From NCBI GenBank assembly GCA_028554755.1, contig JAPTOF010000001.1:30059501-30123500 (forward strand): a stretch of DNA of 64,000 nt, written 5' to 3'. The DNA is from Cordia subcordata. Its lineage: Eukaryota; Streptophyta; Magnoliopsida; Boraginales; Cordiaceae. Made by a program: the position numbers and the translations under genes. Shown here one piece after another: positions 22,214 through 34,554 of the stretch (position 1 is its first letter; each line of letters starts with the position of its first letter). The notes under the pieces are model-generated. The model worked only from the letters and a program-made list of their open reading frames with translations. It made no database searches and was not told where the DNA came from.

Positions 22214-22600
22214 TTAAATATTATGCAGTGAGCTTGTAATAGGTTTTATATAAAACAAGTTATCATGCATGCTATCGGAACAAATAATATTTCCACCTCT
22301 ACTGATATCAACACTATAATGGAAATTAATGCAAAAATTGTCTAATATTAATTGCAAAATAGAAATAAGGTTTTTACGTACATTTGGAACATAATAAACG
22401 TTGTTAAAAAATAACTTCCTACTACATGAAAAATTTAAGCAAATTCTTCCCACTGTAGCAACCCATACTTTTGCTCTGTTAGCCATCCTCAGACCAAATT
22501 CCCCTTTAACTAGTTCCTTCATTTCCTGAAACCAATGCAAAGAATTGCAAATATGGTTAGTGGCTCAAGATTCTACAATCCAAGAATCAGTAGAATCAAC
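22214..22600 (-). pseudogene. copia-2 protease region
   Basis: Near 22600 the minus strand reads D-S-W-I-V-E-S, where D-S-G is expected at the retropepsin site. 22540-22214 continues with N-V-Y-Y-V-P-N-V-R-K-N-L-I-S, the conserved block between protease and integrase. Stops lie in between. Confidence 0.75.
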
Positions 22601-23462
22601 CACTAAACAGGTTTCAATGTAGAACAAAAGAAATGTATCTTTCCGGCCTCGTGCCAGGTACTTCAGGCAATCCCTTTTCCAATGCCCTTTCTGGCCACAC
22701 TTAAAGCATTTGCCCTTAGGCTTTTCACCTGTTAATTGTTTGGGTCGTTCGCCATTTTTCTTCTTTTTTCCCTTGACCACGTTTTTGCTTCCCCTTTCCT
22801 TTGAACTTCTTCCCTTTCGGGTTAAGTCCAGAAGTGGGTGCTTGAACTATGTTTACATGGCTCTTATTTTTCATTATGGCTTCTGCAGCTAGGAGCTCTT
22901 TCATTAATTCTGTCATATCCATATTCATCTTGCCTATATTATAATTAAGCTTGAATTGGGTGTAAGACGGTGGTAGAGTCTCTAAAATCATGTCTACTTT
23001 TTACTGTTCATTTATGTTTGCCCCTAAGATCTCGGCAGTATTGAAGTAATCCATCATTTTGAGCATATGCTCTCTGACAGATGTTCTTTTTGCCATCCTT
23101 TGATTTATAATTTCTCTAAGAGCACCTTGCCTTACGAGCCTACTCTTATTAGCAAACATACTAGACAGTGAGGTCATGATTTCTTTTGTAGTTTCCATAT
23201 GATAATGCTTGCTCTGCAAAATATCTAACATAGAAGCCATCATATAGCACTTAGCCATACTATTGGCCTTCTGCCATTTTGCCTTAGTATCTTTTTGGGC
23301 TTCAGAAGAGTTTGCTCTTACAACAGGACAAGGAGTTGTTAGGACATACTTGTACTCTTCTGTGGTGAGTACTATGTCCAAGTTTTATTCCTAATCCACA
23401 AAATTTAGTCCAGTGAGCTTGTGCTCTTTGAGAATTGTAGCTAGTGGACTGAACGAAGACAT
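22565..23462 (-). pseudogene. copia-2 gag
   Basis: Start ATG at 23462. The gag N-terminus is broken by a stop after about 24 codons; 23381-23001 and 22991-22725 carry the core. The CCHC knuckle C-F-K-C-G-Q-K-G-H-W-K-R-D-C lies in the 22780-22565 frame (about 22712-22671), after a lysine/glycine-rich basic stretch. At least two frame changes are needed to read it through. Confidence 0.82.
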
Positions 23463-25020
23463 TTTTCTGGATATACAACAATATAATCATAATTATTTTA
23501 TGAGTATGGAATTGATGCATGTATAATATGTATGCTATCTTTGGAAATAAAAAATACAAGTACTTTTACAGCATTTGCCTTTGAGTGGATTAACCCTTAA
23601 ACTACTCGATGTAACAGTGTCTCAACATCCTCACAAGAACTTCACCGATGGGATGGCCGAACTTATGAACGTTAAGTTAAGCGCCACCAATTATTTGAAT
23701 TGACAATTATCTGGATGTGTTCCAATTTGAATAATTCAATCACTGTTTCGTTTGGCTTCTTAAATCTGATAGCAAACTCTATCTATAGGATAGCCAAACC
23801 TACCATTTAAGTTGAGTGTATACTTATTCCTTATGTTTATTCGCCATAACATTCTTGATTTAAGCCCTCTGATGAGGTAGTGACTTTAATCAATGTTGTG
23901 TGAGGCGATCTTTAGTGAAGAATTCCACTGATAGGATGGCCAAACTCACTAACACCTTTTTTTAATAAACATTTTCAATTCACCTTGCTAAATCTTGATA
24001 AAGTCTCACCCTCTGATAGGAAAGTTAATGACCTTTACCATTAGCGTGAATTGGATATGGAAAGCTGTGGTGTATTTCAAGTCCCCTTTCCCACTCAATA
24101 TTTTAACATAAGAGTTTTCTCTATTTTTGGTATTCTCGCTTTTTGTTTTAGATCTAAACACACTTTGGATTTGCGAAACACTTTGGTTTTACGAATCCCC
24201 TTTGTATTACTAAAACATTGCAATACCATAATAGATTACTTACCTAAATCTGGGTGAATGGACCCTTAGGTTGTCATATTTTAAATCTCAAGTTAAGTTT
24301 TTCATTTTTGGCATGAGATTGCATGGCATCTTTAGACATAATTGCTTACAATTATCTTGTCTAAGCCATTCTTTTAAATGATCTTAACTATCCTTGAGAA
24401 ATTAACACATAGGATTGGCCAATTTTAAAAACCTAATGAGTAGGCATATTTCTAGGTGGTAATCATGTTTATGATTATGCAAATATGTTAAAACATATGT
24501 CAATGCATTATAAACATCCACCAAAATACATTTTCAACAAAACAGCACGCTTAATAGCTTTTTCTGCCTTAGCCGGTCATCCGTTAGTAGGAGCCAGTCG
24601 ACTGAGTCGATCAACCAAGCAAGCTCACCCAGCATAGTGTTCCTCCATGCTGTTTTCTTGTTTTTTTCTTGGTCTTTAAAGATTACAATACTACACTTTG
24701 CTGTTGCTAATACAAGTTTTATAAAGAAACATTACAAGTATATAAAAATATCTTATGCTTCTTTTAAATAAAACTACAAGTAATAACCATAAATATTTAT
24801 GCATGAAATCGCCTATGGCCAAACTTTGTTGACCTTACACGAAAATCTATCATGCATACATTCGAACCATCAAGGGGATTTTATATTACCTGCACATACA
24901 AGCATAAAACCACAAGTATATGCAGCACAAGATTTCCTAATCTTGCTATTCACAAGATGACAAACATATTTATGCAAATACGATATTCTTGCATAGTCTA
25001 AGCATGTTATGTGTGAGCCT
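23463..25020 (-). other. copia-2 untranslated leader
   Basis: About 1.5 kb between primer site and gag start, AT-rich, without a recognisable coding segment. A long leader is common in larger copia elements. Confidence 0.55.
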
Positions 25021-25034
25021 AAGCTCTAATACCA
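25021..25034 (-). other. copia-2 primer binding site
   Basis: Reverse complement TGGTATTAGAGCTT, two bases inside the 5' LTR, is a near match to the tRNA-iMet primer site of copia elements. Confidence 0.85.
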
Positions 25035-25036
25035 AT

Positions 25037-26906
25037 TGTATGATCGATAATATTACATGTGGTCTATTCTAGTCCATATTTTCAAAAATACTACCAAGAA
25101 AACATGCTAGGAAAGTAAAATAACCACAAAACACGCACAAGAACTTGCTTAAGAACATAACTAGTATTTGCAAAATATGTAAAGCTAACCTATTGAAGCG
25201 TAGGGCCTTTGATGAAGCTAAAACCGTCACGAGCTTTGTTTCCGCCCACGAACAAGGCCATCAACAAAATTTTACTATAAGGGTGTCGCAATATGCAACT
25301 CCCTAGTCTTCTTCCCGATGGTTAAAGAGACTTTTCTTGAGAGAATAGCCTCTTGTGTGGGAAGAAGCAAAATAATATGCTCTTGAAAATCTAGAGCAAA
25401 AAAATACACAATAAGTGTGTACTATGTGTTGTAGTATTCTCTTGCCAAAACGGAAGAGATCAACTACAAAATTTTTGGATGCTAGAAATAGTTTAAGGTC
25501 TTTCCTATTTATAGAAAAAGTTTGGCACTTAAACCTTGTAAACTTTCCATATGGGAAACTTTTTCCTAATAGTAAATGTTTGCCACATGTCATGGAAGTT
25601 ACTTGTACAATTTAAAATTTTCTTGTAGTAACTTTCTAGCACATGTCTTGGAAGATTGGGCCAATCCCACAATCCAAGCCCAACACATAGTCCATAATCC
25701 ATGTGGAGGCCTAAGTCCAATAAGAAACCATCCAAACCCAATTAGGTTATCTTGGACTCTAAAGAAAACCCAAACCCAATTCCAAGCTTTGGCCCAATGA
25801 GGCTACTACCACAATATGGAATTTGCTCTTTCAAGATTACTCTCTCAAAGTCATTTCAACTAAGGATGGGACCAACAAGACACAATTAACCTTGGCTTCC
25901 AAAAATAATAAAAAATGTCCTTGCCCAATCTAGGCAACATAATAATAATTATTTTTAACTATGATCTCTTCCACCATAAGATCAAAGTTGCACTCCAAGA
26001 ATAATTACTATTACCCAAAAGCTTGTCACAAAAGAATGTGAACTTTGTCTTTGACCTACTAAATAACCGACCATAATGCCTGTCTATGTATACCCATAAC
26101 TAAGACCGGTCCTTTGGCCTATGTACTATCACCTCCTTAGCTGTATCTTTTCCGTTGGGCTTCTTGTCCTATTGTCAACTATCCTTGGTCATGGAATCTC
26201 TTAATCTCGGGAGTGACCCTCAAGCCATATGACCGATACACCCATAAAGGTAGTATCACAAGATCTAGATTTGGATGATAAATATGGACAATCCCAAATA
26301 GGGCACATAGATTCCATATTGCATATACATGTTCCAATTAAATAAAACTTAGCACTCAATGCACAAGGTTGTTAATCCTAATAAAGTAAGATCTCACCCA
26401 CAGTGAATCAAAATACCAAACCCTAACTTCATTAGTTCATCGACATATGCTCAAGATTAAGAGCTATGATCATTTGGTAGCAGTGAGCTTGTTTTCTATC
26501 TTTGATAATACGTCTCTAGAAAACATACTCACAATGGTCCTGTCAAATATGTAAACACGTACTATTGAGACAAATCCGGAAAGTCCTCTAATGACCTAGG
26601 TAGATCGCCCTCAACGAGAAGACTTGCTCAATATAACTTTATCCCGGTAGAGTGTCCAACACTACCATTCGGTTACAGACTCAATTTATGATGTGACTAA
26701 ATCTAAACTTGGACCTATTATGTGTCCAGCCTCACTGTGCACCCAAGTCATTAGTTCAAGTCAGGGGACCTTTATACAAACATCAATAAAACATACCAAA
26801 GATAATATGTAAGGAACTCATAATGCCATTTAACAAAATGATTATACATTGTTTAACATCTAAAATGTTATATACAAGTGAGCTTTAAGGCATTCTAATC
26901 TTAACA
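25037..26906 (-). repeat. copia-2 5' LTR
   Basis: 1870-bp direct repeat of 6655-8551. In plus orientation it begins TGTATGATCGAT and ends CTTAACA, so both termini are intact. Confidence 0.88.
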
Positions 26907-28060
26907 AAAACATGTTCATAATGTTAAAGAAATTGTATAATCCTGGCAATAACAAATCTTGGCAACAACATTGTTATTGCCATTGTAAAAGATGATCATG
27001 TCATTTGCAAAAACTAAATGAGACTCGTTAAAGGAACACCAGGTAAATAATGCACAGATAGGTATAGACTAAATAAATGGTTTAAACCTCTCAAAAAGTT
27101 TTAAGCAGTAATAATGAAAAGTATAGGTGAAAGTGGGTCCCTTTGTTTGATGCTTCTAATAGACTTAAAAATGCCCATTGATTTGCCATTGAACATGACA
27201 AAGAACTAGCAATTTGAAATACACCTTTTGCCTTTGGAAATCTAGTCAACATCAAGCCTAGAGGTAGCCATCACCTTATAAAGAAAATGCCAATGAACTT
27301 GGTCATATGTCATCATCATATCAAGCTTCAAGATAGTATTAGAACGTCTATCAACTTGGTCATATGTTATCATCATATCAAGCTTCAAGATAGTATTAGA
27401 ACCTCTATCTTTGGCATCAATGCTTTGGACTAACTCATGCGCTAAAAAGATGTCATTACTTATGAGAAGCTCATATATATAACCACTGTAATTTGGAGAA
27501 ATGACCCTATGAAGAATCTGACAAGAAATGTGGAAGTAATACATTTGGGAAGCTTTATACCATAAAAAAAATTGACTATAGCCAGATGTCCCAGCAAGCT
27601 TTATAAAATGCAGCTAAAAAACCATCAGGCCCAGTGATACTATTATCATCGATGCTAAAAACTACATCCTTGACCTCTTCAAAAGAAGGAATTTTGCTAA
27701 GATTTAAGTTATCATCTTCAGAGAGCACTTTAGGAATAAAATTCTAGTAGGACAACTTTGGGTTAACATTCTCAGCTGATAATAGATTAGAGAAAAACCT
27801 TATTAAGCTTTTGACCACTTAAGCCTGACCATTGTGCCTAAGCTCCAAATCTTCAATGGACCACACATGATCTTTGATGCATTTTTTGATCATTAAGGAT
27901 TCAAAGTATCTAGTGATACAATCACCCTTAACAAGCCACTTGCACCTAGATTTCCATTACCTAAACAACTCTTCTATAGGTAACACCTCATTAAGGTTAG
28001 CATTAGTTGTATGCATAACTTGTCTGTTATCTTGAGTTGAGTTGCAAGATAATTCATTTC
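26907..28060 (-). mobile_element. LINE retrotransposon, RT core piece
   Basis: Minus-strand reading from 28060 leftwards gives E-E-L-F, S-R-C-K-W-L-V-K-G-D, then E-E-V-K-D-V-V-F-S-I-D-D-N-S-I-T-G-P-D-G-F, and near 27450-27250 V-L-K-L-D-M-M-x-T-Y-D-Q-V, the start of the RT palm of L1-type plant LINEs. No endonuclease domain is found to the right, so the element is 5'-truncated, as LINE copies usually are. A short imperfect duplication (27296-27330 and 27355-27389) lies in the palm. The right boundary is approximate. Confidence 0.82.
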
Positions 28061-28069
28061 TTCATCTTG

Positions 28070-28798
28070 AACTTTCTTTTCGGCAAGCTTAATGACTTGT
28101 GGAATCATATCATGCTTTTGAAATAACCTAGTCAAAGCCATAGCATTAGCAATAGCAGTTTCTTTAGCACACACATAATGCCTATGACTCAAGATAATAG
28201 TAGGCAAATTGACTTTCATTCTCATATACCATATGATACATGATCAATGCTTCTAAACTGCTTGTGGAGTCATCCTTCACAATTCTTGGCAGAATATTGG
28301 TCTTGACAAAGTTTAGAAATATTCTCTTTGTCAAAGGCAATTGGCTCTCTTTTGGAAATTCTTTTTTTTTTTTTTTTGTCTTTGCCTTTCTAATCCTTCC
28401 CAAAAATAGTTAAGCACCAACTTTTGAAAATTCTCATTTATTCCTTTAGGCCATCCTTTAGCATTGTATGCTTTTAAACTATCTTTAGGTCTAGGCAATT
28501 CAAATGTCTCACTAATTTCTTTCCCAGTGATTTGAATTGTTTTGTTTGACATGGTAGTATAATATCCACCATTCCCTTTAATTGTGTAATCTATTTGGAA
28601 GTAAAAAAAACGGACAAGAGATTTATATGTATTTTGAAATTGAGTGCAATAAGGTAACCAACCTTGAAATTCAAGCATTCTAATGAACTCCAAATATGGA
28701 AGATCTTTCGGCTTCAATATCCTTTGGGTGATAATCTGTACCTCTATTATCTTCTCAAGCTTCCCATCAAATTGTCTCGGTCTATTCTTCACAACCAT
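28070..28798 (-). pseudogene. Env-position ORF of the Sirevirus-like element
   Basis: Starts at 28798 on the minus strand; 155 codons are open to 28331, then a frameshift at a poly-T run (28361-28377) and further fragments reach about 28070. Features include F-I-R-M-L-E-F-Q-G-W-L, L-V-R-F-F-Y, an I-Q-I-T-G-K-E-I-S-E-T-F-E-L-P segment and L-T-R-L-F-Q near the end. These recall the plant proteins annotated as putative transposon or envelope-like proteins. Its place downstream of RNase H matches the env-like ORF of Sireviruses. No signal peptide or membrane segment is visible, and its function is unknown. Confidence 0.6.
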
Positions 28799-28799
28799 T

Positions 28800-29320
28800 C
28801 TCGTCTTACACTTGATTCCACTTGATAAAGCTTTTATTTCTTAAAATTAAATTGGTAAAAGTGTTGTTCTCGAAGTCGGTTTGTGTGATTTTGTAACAAA
28901 TTTAAGTTTAAATGGTGAAAATTTGAGCTTTATTAAATGGTTTAGGAGAAAATAGTGTTTGGAGGGAAGACATTTGGTACAAATGGGTTTGATTTCTAAT
29001 TTTCAACCTTAATTTACCTTTTCTTACTGCATTTTGGTTGCCTGGCATGCTGCATGGCCTCGCTCAGATGTAATTTATCTCACTTGATAGTGAGTCCCTT
29101 TTCAGGGTCTGGTCGAGCTTATCTAGTTGCCCGGTAAGGTTTAGGGCTCGCTTGGTAATGAGGAAATAGATTTTCTTGAATCCATATGTATTGCACTTAG
29201 AAACAATCAATCATACTCTCACCAACCATATAAATTCACTTCAAATCATCCCAACTCAATTAAAATGCACGTAAATCACATAATAACACATTCAAAACAC
29301 CAAGCAAACATAAAAAAGAA
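28800..29320 (-). other. Spacer between RNase H and env-position ORF
   Basis: About 520 bp without a recognisable coding segment; includes a GC-richer patch near 29040-29160. Confidence 0.45.
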
Positions 29321-30330
29321 TCAATTAAGCTTAGGCATTCCTAAATTCCTTCTACTTATGCAAAATCTATCTTCATGCAATGGTTTAGTAAAGATATCAG
29401 CCATAATGTTCCATGTCAACAAATTCAAGAGATATATTATGTTTAAGCACATGATCATATATAAAATGATATCTAATTTCAATATGCTTAATTCTAAAGT
29501 ATTGAATTAGATTACAAGTTAAGTTTATGACACTTGAATTATCACAATAAATAGGGGTATAATCAAAATTCAAACCATAATCACACAAATTTTGTTGCAT
29601 CTAAAGAACATGAGCAACACAATTACCCGCAACAATATACTTGGCTTCGATTGTGGAAATTGCAACGCTATTTTGTTTCTAGATTGACCAAGAAATTACC
29701 AATGATTGTTGAAGGAATTGGCCACTTTCTCATGTACTTTTTCTATCAACTTTGCATCCCATAAAGTCAGCATCTGAGTAACTTATCAACTATACAGTTG
29801 TCTCTTTGAAATACCACAAACCAAGATTAGATATGCCTTTAACGTAACGAGAAATCTTTTTTTCACGGCAATCAAGTGAGATTCCTTAGGGGGGGATTGG
29901 AAATGTGTACAAAGACAATGGCAAACATAATATTCAATCTAAAGGTGGTAAGATAAAGTAAACTCCCTATCATACCTCTAAACTTCTTTTCGTCAACTAG
30001 TTTACCTTTTTCATCTTTGTTTAGCTTCGATGATGGGCTTATGGGTGTACCAATTTCTTTCACTTCATCAATACCAAACTTTTTTAATATTTCTTTGATG
30101 TACTGTGTTGGGTTGATAAATGTCCATCCTTCATTTTCTTAATTTGTAGTCTGAGAAAGAAGTTTTACTCTCCTATCATTCTCATCTCGAACTTTGGGTG
30201 CATATATTTTGCAAAATTGTCGGACAAAGATAGGTTAATAGCACTAAAATAATATCATCAATACATATTTGTAAAAGCAACATTTCATCCCCATCAAGAC
30301 TGAGTTCTAACTAACAAGATGTCAATTACA
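29320..30330 (-). pseudogene. Sirevirus-like RNase H and RT C-terminus
   Basis: The RT loop reads Q-I-C-I-D-D-I-I near 30273-30250 (normally Y-V-D-D). 30063-29872 holds D-E-K-K-F-R-G-M-I-G-S-L-L-Y-L-T. RNase H blocks P-I-Y-C-D-N-S-S-V-I-N-L and K-H-I-E-I-R-Y-H-F lie in 29600-29397, and its tail decays in frame by 29320. The arrangement matches the C-terminal pol of the Sirevirus lineage. Confidence 0.82.
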
Positions 30331-30334
30331 CATC

Positions 30335-30630
30335 GAGGATTGGTAAGAACTAAGGGACAATGCCCTCTAACCTAAATGGGCTACCAGCAAAGAAATTGGT
30401 ACTTGATCAGGTGGAGGTGGTTTGGTTTCGTGCAAGGCCCTCGCAGCAGGAAGAGGCAGTTGTCATTTGAAAGGAGAGGCGCTATAGGGTTCCAAACCTG
30501 ATGAAAAAGCCCTTTCTATTCTATCTTATTAGTAAAGCCTAAACGTCCTTATTGAAAACTAAAGCGCTAACGAGCAAGAAAACGGATGCGCGTTAGCGCA
30601 ACAGCATTAATAAAAAGAGTGCAATCTAAC
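30335..30630. other. Foreign insert in RT, possibly mitochondrial (NUMT)
   Basis: RT reading is recognisable on both sides but is interrupted by about 290 bp of clearly higher GC content. The insert includes GCGCTAACGAGCAAG and GGATGCGCGTTAGCGC, which resemble the intergenic sequence of plant mitochondrial genomes as I remember it. No gene is recognisable inside it. The mitochondrial origin is inference. Confidence 0.4.
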
Positions 30631-31150
30631 TTTTATCTTTTAAAACCATTTCGCACAAGAAAGCTACTTAATCTTTAACACCGTGCGAGGGGTTTGTTTT
30701 AATCCATACAAAGCTTTTTCCAATTTGTACACGTGGTTAGAAAAGCAAGGATCCCCAAATTCATGTGGTTATTCAAAATCAACCTCTTATTCTATAAATC
30801 CATTTAGAAAAGCATTTTAACATCTATTTGATAGAGTATAAAATCCATGAAACAAACAAAAGCAAGAAGCAACAAATAGACTCAAGACGTGCTACAGATG
30901 CATATGTTTCCTCATAATCAATGCCCTTCTCTTAATTGTATTATTAGGCAACCAATCTAGCTTTATCTCTCAAAACAATATTTTTTTCATCAAGTTTGTT
31001 TCTAAAGACCCCTCTAGTTCTAATTACCAATTGTTCCTTAGGTCTTTCAACAAGTTTTCTCAACTTGTTTCTTTTAAATTGATTCAACTCTTGTTGCATA
31101 GCCATAATCCAATCATCATCAAGCAAAGCATCTGTCACACTCTTTGGCTC
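30631..31150 (-). pseudogene. Sirevirus-like RT, N-terminal part
   Basis: 31138-30944 gives W-I-M-A-M-Q-Q-E-L-N-Q-F-K-R-N-K and F-R-N-K-L-D-E-K-N-I-V; after further breaks, K-L-E-K-A-L-Y-G-L-K-Q is recognisable in shifted frames near 30715-30680. This is the copia RT start and palm. Confidence 0.8.
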
Positions 31151-31699
31151 AACATGGATAAGAAGGCATGATGTTCATAATAAGCACTAACATTACCTCT
31201 TGTTCTTACCGTTTTACTTGAATCACCGATGACTTGCTCAATTGGATGATTTTTCACATACTTCCATACTCTAAGCAAGTCTTCATATTCTATTATGATT
31301 GGTTTATCCCTTTCTTCTTATTCTTCTTCATTTTCTTACTCTTCAAGGAACAGAGCTTCTACAATTTGCTCTTGTGGCTTTTCCATTTGTTCTTGATTTC
31401 CAATTGTTTGAGTTTCTTCCATCAATTGTACTCACCCACAACATCATCAATTTCCTTTTTCGACTAGAATAGGTTAGTTTCATCAAACTTAACATGCATA
31501 GATTCTTCAATAATACAACCTTAATTGATGTAAACTTTATAAGTCTTACTTTTAGTAGAATACTCGACAAAGATGCCTCGGTAGGAGATAGAATCAAACT
31601 TAGAAAGTTGGTGCTTTGTATTGAGTATATAGCATTTGTATCCAAAAATTTCAAAATAAACAATGTTTGTTTCCTTCTATTCTACTACCCATAGGGGAC

Positions 31700-32250
31700 T
31701 TTCTTCAAGAAAATCTAATTACCACATGATTGGGTACATAGCAAGAGGTGTTCACTGTTTCCACCCATAAGAATATAGGCAAGCCATGTTCATTCAATAT
31801 TGTCCTTGCCATCTCTTGAATGGTTCAATTCTTCCTCTCGAGAATCCCACTTTATTAAGGTGTACAAGGTGCTAAAAAGGTATACTCAATGCCAAGTTGT
31901 TCACATAATTCCACAAAAGATACATTCACAAATTCTCAATGCTCTTTATAAAATAATCCTTCTCATTTTGCACCTTTTGCAAAATTTAGAACATTCATTG
32001 AATGTGTCGCTTTTTTGTGCAAGAAATATGACACATGTGTATCTAGTGCAATCATCAATGAGCATAATCATATATCATGTACCACCAAGACTAGCAATAC
32101 TCATAAATACAAACAAATCCATATGCACAAGTTCCAATGCTTTAAAAGTGAGAACTCTATTATAGGCTTAAAAGAAGTTTTATGTTGTTTTGCAAGTCAC
32201 ATAGATCACACATAGCATTATTCACATATTTCATGTTAGGTAAGCCATTA
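31700..32250 (-). pseudogene. Sirevirus-like integrase
   Basis: Minus-strand reading yields L-E-L-V-H-M-D-L-F, I-D-D-C-T-R-Y-T, K-S-D-T-F, and in other frames the G-I-E-Y-T-F and N-E-H-G-L-P segments of the copia integrase core. Many stops and a lost H-G-G-E block show heavy decay. 31150-31700 is linker to RT without clear motifs. Confidence 0.75.
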
Positions 32251-32499
32251 ACCAAATTCTTTTTTGTTTGAATCCATTAGCAAGTCCATATTAGCATGTC
32301 TCAATTGCCTATGCCAAAGCCATATATTATCATCAACAATGGAGAAGCATTTCACATTTTGGCACATAAGATCAGGGAAATCGTACATATACACATTGTT
32401 CACATGTTAGGCAACAAGAATTTCAACACCATTCTTCATCGCATAACAAGCATTAGCCTTAAATACAACATTGAAATTGCTATCACACAATTGGCTAAT

Positions 32500-34493
32500 A
32501 AAGAGTAAGTTAAACTTCAAAGTTCCATGTAGAGCACATCATCAATGGTGATTGATCCTTTAATTTTGATGCTTTCTCTTCCAAGAACTTTATCTTCTAA
32601 AGCATCTCCAAAGTAACTTCACCATCTTTTGTTTTCTTTAGATTGATAAACACTATTGCATTTCCAGATATATGCTTCGCCTATAATCAAGCCAACTGAT
32701 AGGGTTTAGGTACCCAACTTTCATTGGATCCTTGTGGGTTAGCTTTCTTGACAGCCCATTATGGCCTCTTTCATGCTGATACAAGAGTACCCAATTCACA
32801 TAACCTTTTCACATTGCATTTAGTGAAGTTATGACCTCTCTTTTCATAGTAAGTGACACAACATGAGATGAAACTTTGCTCACTCTTGTAGACACATAGC
32901 TAGCATAAGAAATAGATGCACCAATAGAAAATAAACTTTTTACAAACTTGTTTTTGTGAAAACCTTTTGCTGATGATAAATCAAGACCAACTCTTTCTTT
33001 TCTAAAAGCTTTTTGTTGAGAACCAAATAAAACATCAGGAGTTTCTTTTCCTTTTATAAACTTCCTAACAACCTTTTTCAAATCATCATTTTCTTTTCTC
33101 AAACATAAGATTTCACCTTTCGTAAGCAAATCTTTTTTCAAAATCACCCACGAGAACATTAACTTCGTCTATTGTCAATTTTCAAAGTTTCATTTTCTTT
33201 TTTGAGTTCTTTTATTTGCCTTTGAAGATTTTTGTTTGTCTCAAACACTTTAAAAGGGTTATCATCCAACTCATGCATAATATCATGTAACTTATTATCA
33301 TTGAAGACATATTCATAAGGAATTAAAGGACTATTACAACTAGATAAAGTAAGGGAATCAATGCTTACCTCATATTCGGACATAAACACACATAATTGGC
33401 AATTTGCTCTTGATCATCTTCATTTTCAGATCCATCACTTCAGTTTCCATCGTCCCAAATTGCTTGCATAACTTTCTTCCCTTCTTCAAGAGGTTGGTGC
33501 ATTTGGCTATTATATGTTTCGGCTTCTTGTGATTGAAGCAAATCAACTCTCTCTTTCCCTTGTTCTTCCATGATTTACCTTGCTTCATCTTTTTTTGTCT
33601 CATGAACTTTTTCAAGTTCCTTACAATTTTCCCCGTATCTTCTAGCCTGTTTGGTTAAGCTTATTTGCGATTTATAAGCTGTAAATAGTAAGAACCATGT
33701 GAGGGGATGCTCTTTTCTAGGAGTTTATAAGTTACAAAATAAGCAAAGCTGAACAAGCTCTTTATCACTATCATCATGATTCTCTTCTTCAGTGGTCTAA
33801 AATGCAAAAGACTTCATTATTTTCTTTTCTGCCTTATCTCTAAATCTCTCTCGATTGAGTACAAAGTTCCTTCATCTCCAAATTGCAAATCAATTCATAA
33901 ATCATCATGGACGACAAATCCTTGGACTCCCTAATTGATGTCACCTTAGGCTTATACTCCTTTGGTAATGCAAGTAGGATTTTTTTATTAAACTTGTCAT
34001 TTGGATACTTCTTACCCAAAACACTCAAGTTGTTTATGATTTTTGCAAATCGTTGATGCATGTTCTCCAAGATTCTTTGGGCTTCATTCTAAATAGCTCG
34101 TATTCATGAATGTACAACCTGATTTTAGTGTCTTTCACTTACATAGTACATTGGTATGACATCTCAAGCATGTCCCATGCCTCTTTAGTTGACTTACAAT
34201 TGTGCACCCAACTATATTTGGTTTCCTTTAAAGCACAATGGATAATGTTTAATACCTTTGAGTTCTTTGTGAGTTTGGTTTCATCTTCATTGGTGGACTC
34301 ATTCCTTTTCTTGAGCACGATGGTCTCATCATCATTGGTCTTTGTCAGCACAAATGGACCTTTCTCTACCAAGACCCTAAGCTCATAGTCAACTGATTAG
34401 ATATAGATTTCCATATACCTTAGTTGATGTTATCGAACTTGGGTGGCTTGTATGGTGAGAATCCTTCATCAAAAGTAGATAATCCTTTTGCCA
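32500..34493 (-). pseudogene. Sirevirus-like gag with coiled coil
   Basis: Starts M-A-K-G-L-S-T-F-D-E-G-F at 34493. Core blocks lie in 34372-34139 (C-K-S-T-K-E-A-W-D-M-L) and 34070-33840 (L-L-A-L-P-K-E-Y-K-P-K-V-T). A knuckle remnant C-F-N-H...H-I-I-A-K-C near 33545-33505 has His for the second Cys. 33389-33159 gives a leucine/lysine/glutamate-rich heptad-like stretch, the coiled coil typical of Sirevirus gags. 33159-32809 is a linker towards protease. A MITE sits at 33644-33760. Confidence 0.8.
33644..33760. mobile_element. 117-bp MITE in the Sirevirus-like gag
   Basis: Ends are inverted: AGCCTGTTTGGTTAAGC on the left, GAGCTTGTTCAGCTTTGC when the right end is reversed, followed on both sides by TTATTT. 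Gag reading is interrupted exactly here. I could not fix a target duplication. Confidence 0.65.
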
Positions 34494-34537
34494 TTATAGG
34501 CTCTCTTACAAGATGATTAGTCTATCCGCAAGACCGA

Positions 34538-34551
34538 GCTCTTATACAACT
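34538..34551 (-). other. Sirevirus-like primer binding site, decayed
   Basis: Reverse complement TTGTATAAGAGCTC matches the tRNA-Met primer site at 12 of 14 positions and lies just inside the LTR. Confidence 0.6.
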
Positions 34552-34554
34552 TAT

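Larger units (their letters stand above)
6655..26906 (-). mobile_element. Ty1/copia retrotransposon copia-2, split by an Athila-like element
   Basis: Minus-strand order from right to left: 5' LTR, tRNA-Met primer site, leader, gag, protease, integrase, RT, [Athila insertion 9511-20474], rest of RT, RNase H, 3' LTR. Without the insertion it is about 9.3 kb. The flanks GAAAC (6650-6654) and AAAAC (26907-26911) form a 5-bp target duplication with one mismatch. Outside both flanks the LINE reading continues, showing insertion into the LINE. Stops in gag and RT and a changed integrase residue show it is defective. Confidence 0.85.

Noticed and set aside
27296..27389. Imperfect repeat of about 59-bp period in the LINE RT as a possible CRISPR-like or satellite array
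   Set aside because: Only two copies, and both encode the same RT palm segment; it is a local duplication in a dead LINE.
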